Below, piece by piece: positions 12,330-23,500 of a DNA stretch of 64,000 nucleotides. This DNA is from Bolinopsis microptera (lineage: Eukaryota > Ctenophora > Tentaculata > Lobata > Bolinopsidae). The translations under genes and the position numbers were made by a program. Position 1 is the stretch's first letter. Each line of letters opens with the position of its first letter. The notes beneath the pieces are model-generated. The model made no database searches and was not told the origin of the DNA. It saw only the letters and a list, made by a program, of their open reading frames with translations. The stretch spans positions 7,977,096 to 8,041,095 of the forward strand of contig NC_087080.1 in assembly GCF_026151205.1 (NCBI RefSeq). Direction: 5' to 3'.

Positions 12330-13690
12330 GTGATAATGTCCGACGTAAAGGATATAGCCATGGAATCATTTTCCTCCTCCGCTTGTGATTTCTCAAGGTC
12401 CCACTTATGGACTAAACAGGATTACCTGCTAGCCTCGCTGGCAGTGCTGATAAACATTGGTGATGGTGATGAGGCTTTTCTCCATGGAGTCATCACACAG
12501 ACAGTATCATGTGAACTTGGTCTATCCGCGGACTTTCAAGAGGGAATCCTAGCTGTGATTATGTTTCTGTTTTGGGCAATCGCAACTATGATTTCAGTTC
12601 CGATTTCACAAAAATTAGGAGCAAGATTCACACTGCTTTTGTCACTCTATCTGTCCATTGGCTTTGCTATCTTATGAGCGGTAGTTCCCAACTATTACAC
12701 TCTTCTCCTCTCTAGAGCTTTAATTTGTGTTGGTATTTGCGTTGGATTGAACTTTTGTACAATCGGGATATCCCTCGCCAAGCTCGTTTCTTCTAAAGAA
12801 GTTCATACTCAAAGCTGTTTTCTTTCAACACTTGGTTTCGCAGTTGGAGGAACTTGGGTGTCGTTACTAGTATGGATGATTCTAGACATCGTGAACTGGA
12901 GAGTCTTCGTTCTGCTGACTTCTATCCCACTTTTTGTTCCTCCAATCATCATTCTTCACTTATTTCTCAATGAAAAGCCCGATGAAGTAGAAGAAGGAGA
13001 TACTGATAACCAATAACGAGTCTGTGGTAGAGATTTATATTGTTCCAACCGAAACTGACGGACTCGTCGACAAGATGCCACAAAATATCCCGAATTCTAG
13101 TTATCCCAAAGCAAGTCTATTTCTTTTCTCCAGCATGCTGCATGTGCTCTGGATTTGGATGCATTATTCTTGTTCCGTGGTTGATGAGAAGCTACAAGAA
13201 AGATCTTGTTCACGATACTGAAAATTGCGATGAAGTGGTGCAAGGTGCAAGGTAACGATTTTCTGATTCTAGCGGCAGTAACTGGTGCAACCAATCTTTT
13301 AGGCCGACCACTAGGGTATTTTCTATGGAGTCGTGTAAAAATCTTGACCCTGCAAGAGCAATCTACAATCACAGCCATGATTGCTCTGAGTTACAGTTTT
13401 GTACTGGCAAAACCTGGTATCGTAGCTTCAGTGATCCTGCTCGGAATGGCAAAATTATGTTACTCAATACAGTCTACAGAAAATATAATGCTTTTATTTG
13501 ATTGCGACTACTACGGAAATTTTTGATTTGAGTTGGGGAGTGCTGTGACTTTAACCTCAGAAGTGATTGGAGCCGTGGTGGGCACATCTCTATTCTCTAG
13601 CTGCATTCCTCGATCCTTTTGCTGAAATATTGACCACATTAGTGATAGTGTGCGTCGAGCTCGTCGTCATCTGCGTCTTAAGGAGATAAA
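12330..13690 (+). pseudogene. MFS-type membrane transporter pseudogene
   Basis: An intronless decayed frame begins at 12330 or the in-frame ATG at 12336. The first part shows a hydrophilic start, then TM-like segments and a Gly-Ala-Arg turn (QKLGARFTLLLSL) of the kind found between TM2 and TM3 of major-facilitator transporters. Reading continues past an in-frame TGA (12675-12677) with further TM-like segments to 13013, where another stop follows. Two or more frameshifts then carry similarity through about 13040-13250 and 13206-13526 (LLGRPLGYFLWSR, another MFS-like loop), and the rest fades by about 13690. SV2/SVOP- or SLC22-like transporters are the likely source, but this is inference. The broken frame cannot make a full transporter. 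Confidence 0.7.
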
Positions 13691-15679
13691 TGAACGATTT
13701 TAATAATTATTATGGGAATATTCAAATATTGTTTATATAACTACCAGTCGTAGCTTCTTTATTATGATAACAATTGTACCTTATTATGATAACAATTTGA
13801 TGGTACTTTTTAAATGTTTTCAACTAGTCATTAGATTTTCACCACATTGACCCAAAGCTTGACACGATCAGTGACGTAGATAGTCTACGAACTGAGAACT
13901 TGAGAATGGGTCGTGTTGCTTAAACTGTAATAACACTGTTTTTACTGTTACAATTAGGCATGCATAATATATATGGCTGTGGTCTGCAGTACCAATCAGA
14001 CAGTATCAGAAGACCCGGCCCGAATTTCATCTTTATTGGGCTCTTGTGCCATGCACAGGGAACTCACTCTTCGGTCGTATTATCATGGACGACGGACGTA
14101 GAACTCGATTATGACCTGAAGTATAATTATTGTAAGATATTCGTTTTGATAAGAAGAGGAACAAAATATAGATCTATCGTCGAGAGATTTTGAATTGGCG
14201 GGTGACGGGGTGAAATGATTTGGTGTTTCAGAGGCAGGACCCAACTGTTTTAACACATGACTTCAGTTACATGCAATTACTGCACCTTCGTGTCGGAGGT
14301 GGATCACAAATCAATCAGTAATGAATAATTACTCATTAAAACATTTGCTGAATAAGTATACCTAGTAGTAAAAGTGAAACACTGATTAAATTGACCCATT
14401 TTCAACATGCTAGTATTCAAAGATTACTGAATCACACATTTTCACTTGTAGTTTCTCTTTGTAGCTTCTCCAATTGTAGTGAGTGAAATGTGAACGTGTT
14501 GATTCGCCGTGTCTCACTTCACTTAATGTTACACTGCTACCCCTTACGTATAATAGTTCGAGCTAATGTCTCTAGACTTGTCCGGCTTCTAAACTCTCGA
14601 TGAGTTGGGGTACTTTGAGTGCTTCTTCGCATTACTGCAACTTTTTCTAGCAAAATGATATCGTTAATTGGTTAACAATTCTTTTTTATAATTATTCGGG
14701 GTCAACGCAAAAATGTAGTTGCTGTTTTACACTACACTTCACGAATATATTTCACAGTACGAGGCTTCTTGAGCGTAGCCACTAATTTAACCCACACACT
14801 CGATTAACCCCTGACTTAGTGGACCCCTGTTAAACAAGAGCAGTAAGCATGAGAATTAGTTCGAATGTTCCCCCACGTACATTGTACGTCGTACAGCCAA
14901 ACGGCCACACCGGCCGGCCCGCGTCGTGCATACCAATTATACAATCATAAACATTTAACAAATGATCATTGCACGTTACCCCGCGCCCGAAAAAATATTT
15001 AATCATATCAATTGTCCCTTGCTCTCCCACTTCCCCTGCCTCATCCTTTTAATAATTTCGACTGAACTTCTTCTCCAGTTCTCCTCTCCATCATCCGACA
15101 CCACCACTGGAAGTTTTAATCAAAAGTTTGAAAATATAATGAAAATATGTAATATATTCATTAAATTCGGGGAAGATCAATTGCAAATTGGTAAATTGTA
15201 TGTAAACAGTGCGAAAAATTTGAGTACCTGGAAGATAATTTCGTCTCACTGATCCTCATGACATATGATAGCATAAAACTGTTTCGCAAATGAGGTTATA
15301 CAAACATGTAATTGGCTAATTGTGTACACTGTAACCGTGATGTAACATTAATTGGTGTATATATTGCATTGGCTTGTTACCGCTTTTGTTTTACCACTCA
15401 ATTTTTATGCAGTTGTTCACTTTTACTGTTGGATTGTGTGCTGTTCAAGTTATACCAGCCATTAAGGTATTAAATATCTTTACAGAAACGTGCGAATACG
15501 ATAATAACGCAAAATAAAGTTCGAAAGTTACAAACCAAAATTACAAATTAAATCTTCCACTGTTATAGATAACAGTTAAATTCTATTAACAGTCTTGAAA
15601 GGACTGATATGATAAAATAAATAATACTTTCAAACAGTACATACAGTTTTGAACAGTTAAAAGATCGTAGGAAATATTT
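13691..15679. other. No gene seen
   Basis: Contains a 77-codon frame (13960-14193, +) and a 96-codon frame (14962-15252, +). Neither has a recognised domain or convincing splice partners. Confidence 0.35.
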
Positions 15680-15800
15680 ACATTGTAGTGTCCAGTAGGG
15701 AGCATCATGACAGCTCTCGACAAACAAAGTGAAACAAGGCAAATAACTTGTGAAAACTAAATGAAATATACGGCGTTTCGGCACTCATTGTATTGGCCTT
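15680..15800. repeat. Dispersed repeat, plus-orientation arm
   Basis: Matches the reverse complement of about 16895-17005. Shared blocks include CAGTAGGGAG, ACAAAGTGAAACAAGGCAAAT, GAAAACTAAAT and TTGGCCTTTTA. The two copies form an imperfect inverted pair about 1.1 kb apart. Confidence 0.6.
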
Positions 15801-15954
15801 TTACTAAGATTACTAACGACATCAAAATTGATAAGGTAATTATTCAGTAAGCACATTTCTTAACATATTATCAAGTTTTGGTTTTTGGCTTGAAATTAGC
15901 ATCACCTCACTAGTAAAAGTTTCTATAGTTTTTTTACAAAGTTCTTAACAATTT

Positions 15955-16246
15955 AATTCCTGTATCGCTGCCTCACTATCTCTCTTTATATCAGGGCACT
16001 TCTCGACTAAGACGTTGCCACCTCGACAGTCTGTCTATTGTGTCATCAATTTTACCTAAGTTAAGTCAGAATTCACACACCACATGTACCTCAAATAGCC
16101 CACTGGCAAAATCATTTTTCTACAGAACCCATATACTGTGGAATGGACTCCCTTTACAGGTAAGACAGATTGTGTCTACTAGTCTTTTCAAAGCTGAGGT
16201 CACTAAGCATCTCTGGAAATGTTTATTGGATAGTGAAACAACAGTC
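15955..16246 (+). pseudogene. C-terminal fragment of a non-LTR retrotransposon polyprotein
   Basis: The translated frame ends with a segment SFFYRTHILWNGLPLQVRQ followed by a Leu/Phe/Trp-containing helix and a stop at 16246. The xRTxxLWNxLP pattern is typical of the extreme C-terminus of non-LTR reverse transcriptase proteins (L2/CR1/Tx1-like). The region just upstream (from about 15955) is in a related frame with breaks. Only the tail is present, consistent with a 5'-truncated LINE insertion. The clade cannot be fixed from this short piece. Confidence 0.6.
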
Positions 16247-16894
16247 TAGCCTAGTCTCTTTGCTCCCCATATTATTATTATTTTTGTTTTATTAATTTTT
16301 GTATCTACCTTCCTATACTTTCAACATCATATCACACTTCACCCGCACACCTTCTCACACATTAATGACCATTTCAGACCTGTATCTAATGTATCTGGAA
16401 TTTGACGTATTGAAATACCAATTTTGACTCTATATCCACAGTTATTCACCATGGATTTGTTTGTTATTAAATAGTTTTTCATAAATTTTTGGATTTAGAT
16501 TAATTCGATGTAATGGGTCCAAGTTACTGCGGACATAGTTCACTATGTGTTTACCGTGTTTGGGTGCCCATCATATTTTACAGATGGGGGCGATATTTTG
16601 AACGATTCTATTTTATATTCATCTATTGCTGTACTCTGTAAAATTTGAAAAGTATTTAATAAAAAAAAAAACAAGTCTTAAAAACACTAAAATCATAATT
16701 CTTAAGGAAGTGCAGAAAGAACTGTGCGAAGTCCCTACTTCTAGTTCCTTCAGCAGGGTTCTATTTCTCGCTAGTTTCGTGGCGATGTTTAGCAGCGTGT
16801 TGATTGTTGAACCAGTGTTGTTCTGCTATTCTTTAGTTTGTAGGTTGGGTTCGCATATTCAAGTGAGACCATTGTAATTTTTCATCAGTAATGT

Positions 16895-17005
16895 TACTAA
16901 AAGGCCAATTGCCAAAACTTCGTTTATTTAGTTTTCGCCAGTCACGATTTGCCTTGTTTCACTTTGTCTGTTGAGAGCCGTGATACTCCCTACTGAACAC
17001 TACTC
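16895..17005. repeat. Dispersed repeat, minus-orientation arm
   Basis: Reverse-complement partner of 15680-15800. The two copies bracket the LINE tail at 15955-16246, so this may be one composite element or two independent insertions in opposite orientation. Confidence 0.6.
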
Positions 17006-17073
17006 AATTGAATTGAGTAATCAATAAAACGACTGTATTTAGACTCAAAATCATCAAAGGGTCTGGGCTGTGG

Positions 17074-17205
17074 ACATATCTTATCGGACGAAATTGCATG
17101 AACGGAAATAACTCTAAACGGACATAAATACTTAAATATGAACGCTCGAAGACATTTCAAAAACCTAACGGACATAAATATGAACGCTATGGACTCCAGC
17201 GTAAT
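17074..17205. mobile_element. Decayed relative of the TA-site MITE
   Basis: Contains TCTTATCGGAC near the left end and several GAACGGA-ATAA / AACGGACATAAATATGAACGCT motifs shared with the subterminal regions of the elements at 10276-12114. Most of the interior and the right inverted repeat are missing. Confidence 0.55.
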
Positions 17206-19832
17206 GTATCACTCTCATACCACGATGTGAAATTTTCGAAAAAAACAAGTTTTCCATCCTGGAGGCAGAAAACATGGTATATACCATGTTATAATCAATC
17301 AAGTGAAGGTTCAATATAGACCTTATTCTAAAATTCCACTTTTTCTCATTCTACCTCTTAATTTGTACAATCTTAAATACGTAGTTCAGTCAGCGAAGGA
17401 GTATACTCTAAGGAGACAAGATTTAAACTCAAGTATTTCTAATATTCATGTTAAATATTTTGAATTAATATTCATTAAATATTTTGAATAACTATTAAAA
17501 ATAACTTGAGTATCAAGTATGTATATTATATACAAGGTATTTTATTTAGGCTTCGCGAATCACTATTGTCCTGTAATTGTTGCTCAGAGACCAGCAAACA
17601 CAACTTTACTTTAAATGAACCTACGGTCCTACATACCCCTATCATTTATGTCCTGCGGTAAATTGAAAGCCGTGCTTTTTCGAGCCTAGCTTGTGCTAGC
17701 TGTCAATGAAAATGTCAAATATTATTTCAGAGTTTTACCTTCTAAGTGCTATTTGTAGTAATCCTCTACTTACTTAGCAGTTGCCGCCATTATAGCTGAA
17801 ACATTAAAATCACAAATTCCTTCCCTTTTTTGAGCTAAAGCTACCTTATATCTTTATACACAACTTTATTGGGTCAGTTCCCAATTGTTTCGCTTTTATG
17901 GTATTCTGTAATTCATTGCTGACCATCATGGTCTCAAATGAGCCGGCCGACGATTTTCTTTTCGCGATTTGTATTCATTTATCTAGACTAAAACCCTCGA
18001 AGAAATAACATAAATGTGCGGTATTTCCTAATTGTACGCTTTAGTAGCTAGCAATAGCACAGATGTTTTCGAAATCTTTTAAGGCACCAAAATTGAAAAT
18101 TCGCAAATATTTGTGTCGTCAAACCGATTGCTTGTCACTTATACTTATTACTTATAGTTATTCATTTATTTATTGAAATTCGCGAAAATTGTTGCCGTGA
18201 AAATTATCAAGTTTTAGAAAATCGTCAAAGTAAATGCTCGCAAAAATATCTGGTTTTACAGCTATAAAGTTGCTATTTAATTGACGATAATTCCAAGTAC
18301 CTACTCGGCATGGTTTCTTCAGTAAGTCAGTATTCGGTTATGTGCCGTTCAGTTACTAACCAGTACAATCAGTGAACTTCCGACCTCAAAGGATTGTACA
18401 TATACTCATATAGCACTGGTCAGTGGTCAAGTGGTGAGAGGAAGGACCAGTGCAAGTTACTTGCTCAATGCTCATTAGCTGATGCTGTACCATCTTGTAT
18501 AGGTATGGTACACAATGTACAATCTTAATACATTCTTAGATTCTGTATAGTAGAATACTGTATATTTGCCTTTACAGCATTTATTTGCTGCCTTCTTTCT
18601 CTTAGTCTTAGCTACAATACAATGTATACAATGCAATATATCTGCGCTGTTAGTTTGTCTATTCAGAAAGCAGCTTTACGTTCGATCATCTTTCTGGGGA
18701 AGCTCTCTTTGATCTTTTCTTTAGATACAAATATCTAATATTATATCGATCAACAACTTTTATTCCGATAACTTCATGCTTTTATTCCCAAATATGGGTA
18801 TTTTAGTATTTTCGGCCATAATTGCTGTAAAAGTGTAAACACCTGATGAAACCCGAGCCAGTTATGACGTCACCGGAGCCTGTAACTTGATGAAGGCTCC
18901 CAGCTGCTCAAATAAATGTTACTTCTTTACTTCAGAACATTCTTTTGATTAAAATTCCGGTGTTTGCTGCTTTCACACCTTTTTTCCATTTCATAACAAA
19001 TAATGTATGCAGTTCATAACAAATAATTTATACAGTTATAATAGTTGTGCTGCTTCATTTGCACGACATGTATAAAACTTAAAAGTCTGAGAATAGAAAC
19101 CCACTGGATTTTTTATTTTCCTGACTTCTTCTTCATAAAACTGAATTGCTACATGCGGCCGGAGCCTACCATTTGACTACCACTTGGCTTCCTTTCGGCT
19201 ACCATGTGGCTTCCATTCGGCTGCTTAAAAATAGTTCATAACGGGACAATGAGCAGCAAAATTGATAGAAACTGCATAAATCAATGAAGACTGCATTTAT
19301 TTCCTCATTTTTGGGAAAGATAAGGAGTGATCATACTTCTATAATTGAATTTTAATATTAAATATCGAATATGTGTCAATTTACATTTTCAGGTGCATAC
19401 CCATAACCTAATCAGACACTTTATTGTTAACATAAAATTCCACAACTCTAACACTCTACGCGTTCCTTTGCTTCACTCGCAGTGTGAGAATATCTAGATC
19501 TTTTCAGCCCTGTGTACTGATACATCAGTACACTAATACACTAGTACACTAGTACATTAGTGTATCATTTGACATTCTGTTTGCTTGTTCTTAATGAGTT
19601 AATGATATCTGGCTGCTTCACAGTTCACAGACCAGGCGAGCCAGTGTGTATTGTATAATTGTTTCTGTTGCTTGTGAAACGTTTAGAGATATATCAGAGT
19701 ATTATAATTATTGTAATTGGGTATTATTAATATTATTGACAGATACTCTTCAGCTTCATACTTTATATAAGTGTAAAGTATTGATGAAGCTTCGCTTTGA
19801 AGATTCGGAATTACTTGTCCACGTTATTTGAG
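17206..19832. other. No gene seen
   Basis: AT-rich stretch with no convincing exons. An imperfect run of short ACTAGTACA-type repeats occurs near 19520-19565. I see nothing else to support. Confidence 0.4.
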
Positions 19833-20150
19833 CAGTGGCGTAACTTTGCCTTTTGGCGCCCCCCCCCCCCGCTCAGTGACGAAAAGCGCCCCCCTTAAAT
19901 TTTTTGTGTCCCAAAAAAAAATTTAAAAATTAAAAAAAAAAAGGTCGGGTACTTTTTTCTCGCCCCCCTACAGCTTTTTGCGCCCCCTGAAGCAAAAAAG
20001 GGTATCCCAAATATTTTTTTCGCGTCGACCGAACGCTAAATTGGACAGGGAAATACACAAACAAGGCGTTTTTTCAGTGAAAGGGCCTAAAATTCAGGAA
20101 AATTGCGCCCCCCCGCACAGCGGGGTCTGCGGGGCCCTAAGTTACGCTAC
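19833..20150. mobile_element. Short hAT-like MITE (318 bp)
   Basis: The left end reads CAGTGGCGTAACTT and the right end AAGTTACGCTAC, an imperfect inverted repeat. Both sides are flanked by GTTATTTGAG (19823-19832 and 20151-20160); 8 bp of this is probably the duplication and the rest chance or part of the end. The interior has C-rich and G-rich runs and long A runs. CAGTGGCG-type ends with an 8-bp duplication are typical of hAT MITEs. Confidence 0.75.
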
Positions 20151-20160
20151 GTTATTTGAG

Positions 20161-20501
20161 GCTGTAGTGTTTAGTTTTGGAGTGCAGTCTCGTTCACACA
20201 GCTTAATTCAGCGATTCGGATTTTAGGGATTATATATTGGCGTTGACTGTGCGTTTGTTATGATGAATTAATTCAATGTTGTATAGCGAGTTTATAAGGA
20301 TATGTCACACTCTAGCACAGTTGCAGCAGACAAGCTGCTGTGACCATATTTCTCGTACTTACAACTGTATATACCTAGTAGAGAAACGTGAATATTTTGG
20401 CAATTTTAACGTCATTGGTAAATTGTTGACAGTAACTCTACAATATACACTGTAAACCATTCTCATGGTCACTAACACATCCCCCATCAGAAGTGTATAT
20501 C
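20161..20501 (+). other. Upstream region of the LU-domain gene
   Basis: Sequence before the start codon at 20502. It should hold the promoter and 5' untranslated region, but no TATA box or initiator can be assigned with confidence. Confidence 0.35.
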
Positions 20502-23500
20502 ATGAAGTTGTTACTAGTCCTTCTTTGTACGCTCCTCCTGGTCGTCTACGTGGAGAGTAAGGGAGCACGGGGAGGAGGAGCTAGGAGCAGCAGTAGGAGC
20601 AGTAGTTCCAGGTCCACGTCTAGCTCGAAGAGGGGATCCAGATATTACTCTAGGTACATAATTAGTTCCACCTCTAGCTTTTAGAGGGGATCCAGATATT
20701 ACTCTAGGTACATAATTAGTTCTACCTCTAGCTTTTAGAGGGGATCCAGATATTACTCTAGGTACATAATTAGTTCTACCTCTACCTTTAAGAGGGGATC
20801 CAGATATTACTCTAGGTACATAATTAGTTCTACCTCTAGCTTTTAGAGGGGATCCAGATATTACTCTAGGTACATAATTAGTTCTACCTCTACCTTTAAG
20901 AGGGGATCCAGATATTACTCTAGGTACATAATTAGTTCTACCTCTAGCTTTAAGAGGGGATCCAGATATTACTCTAGGTACATAATTAGTTCTACCTCTA
21001 GCTTTAAGAGGGGATCCAGATATTACTCTAGGTACATAATTAGTTCTACCTCTAGCTTTTAGAGGGGATCCAGATATTACTCTAGGTACATAATTAGTTC
21101 TACCTCTAGCTTTTAGAGGGGATCCAGATATTACTCTAGGTACATAATTAGTTCTACCTCTAGCTTTAAGAGGGGATCCAGATATTACTCTAGGTACATA
21201 ATTAGTTCCACCTCTAGCTTTAAGAGGGGATCCAGATATTACTCTAGGTACATAATTAGTTCTACCTCTAGCTTTAAGAGGGGATCCAGATATTACTCTA
21301 GGTACATAATTAGTTCTACCTCTAGCTTTTAGAGGGGATCCAGATATTACTCTAGGTACATAATTAGTTCTACCTCTAGCTTTAAGAGGGGATCCAGATA
21401 TTACTCTAGGTACATAATTAGTTCTACCTCTAACTTTTAGAGGGGATCCAGATATTACTCCAGGTACATAATTAGTTCCACATCTAGCTTTAAGAGGGGA
21501 TCCAGATATTACTCTAGGTACATAACTAGTTCTACCTCTAGCTTTTAGAGGGGATCCAGATATTACTCTAGGTACATAATTAGTTCTACCTCTAGCTTTA
21601 AGAGGGGATCCAGATATTACTCTAGGTACATAATTAGTTCTACCTCTAGCTTTTAGAGGGGATCCAGATATTACTCTAGGTACATAATTAGTTCTACCTC
21701 TAGCTTTTAGAGGGGATCCAGATATTACTCTAGGTACATAATTAGTTCTACCTCTAGCTTTTAGAGGGGATCCAGATATTACTCTAGGTACATAATTAGT
21801 TCTACCTCTAGCTTTAAGAGGGGATCCAGATATTACTCTAGGTACATAATTAGTTCTACCTCTAGCTTTTAGAGGGGATCCAGATATTACTCTAGGTACA
21901 TAATTAGTTCTACCTCTAGCTTTTAGAGGGGATCCAGATATTACTCTAGGTACATAATTAGTTCTACCTCTAGCTTTTAGAGGGGATCCAGATATTACTC
22001 TAGGTACATAATTAGTTCTACCTCTAGCTTTTAGAGGGGATCCAGATATTACTCTAGGTACATAATTAGTTCTACCTCTAGCTTTAAGAGGGGATCCAGA
22101 TATTACTCTAGGTACATAATTAGTTCTACCTCTAGCTTTAAGAGGGGATCCAGATATTACTCTAGGTACATAATTAGTTCTACCTCTAGCTTTAAGAGGG
22201 GATCCAGATATTACTCTAGGTACATAATTAGTTCTACCTCTAGCTTTTAGAGGGGATCCAGATATTACTCTAGGTACATAATTAGTTCTACCTCTAGCTT
22301 TTAGAGGGGATCCAGATATTACTCTAGGTACATAATTAGTTCTACCTCTAGCTTTAAGAGGGGATCCAGATATTACTCTAGGTACATAATTAGTTCCACC
22401 TCTAGCTTTAAGAGGGGATCCAGATATTACTCTAGGTACATAATTAGTTCTACCTCTAGCTTTAAGAGGGGATCCAGATATTACTCTAGGTACATAATTA
22501 GTTCTACCTCTAGCTTTTAGAGGGGATCCAGATATTACTCTAGGTACATAATTAGTTCTACCTCTAGCTTTAAGAGGGGATCCAGATATTACTCTAGGTA
22601 CATAATTAGTTCTACCTCTAACTTTTAGAGGGGATCCAGATATTACTCCAGGTACATAATTAGTTCCACATCTAGCTTTAAGAGGGGATCCAGATATTAC
22701 TCTAGGTACATAACTAGTTCTACCTCTAGCTTTTAGAGGGGATCCAGATATTACTCTAGGTACATAATTAGTTCTACCTCTAGCTTTAAGAGGGGATCCA
22801 GATATTACTCTAGGTACATAATTAGTTCTACCTCTAGCTTTTAGAGGGGATCCAGATATTACTCTAGGTACATAATTAGTTCTACCTCTAGCTTTAAGAG
22901 GGGATCCAGATATTACTCTAGGTACATAATTAGTTCTACCTCTAGCTTTAAGAGGGGATCCAGATATTACTCTAGGTACATAATTAGTTCTACCTCTAGC
23001 TTTTAGAGGGGATCCAGATATTACTCTAGGTACATAATTAGTTCTACCTCTAGCTTTTAGAGGGGATCCAGATATTACTCTAGGTACATAATTAGTTCTA
23101 CCTCTAGCTTTAAGAGGGGATCCAGATATTACTCTAGGTACATAATTAGTTCTACCTCTAACTTTTAGAGGGGATCCAGATATTACTCTAGGTACATAAT
23201 TAGTTCCACCTCTAGCTTTAAGAGGGGATCCAGATATTACTCTAGGTACATAATTAGTTCTACCTCTAGCTTTTAGAGGGGATCCAGATATTACTCTAGG
23301 TACATAATTAGTTCTACCTCTAGCTTTTAGAGGGGATCCAGATATTACTCTAGGTACATAATTAGTTCTACCTCTAGCTTTAAGAGGGGATCCAGATATT
23401 ACTCTAGGTACATAATTAGTTCTACCTCTAGCTTTTAGAGGGGATCCAGATATTACTCTAGGTACATAATTAGTTCTACCTCTAGCTTTAAGAGGGGATC

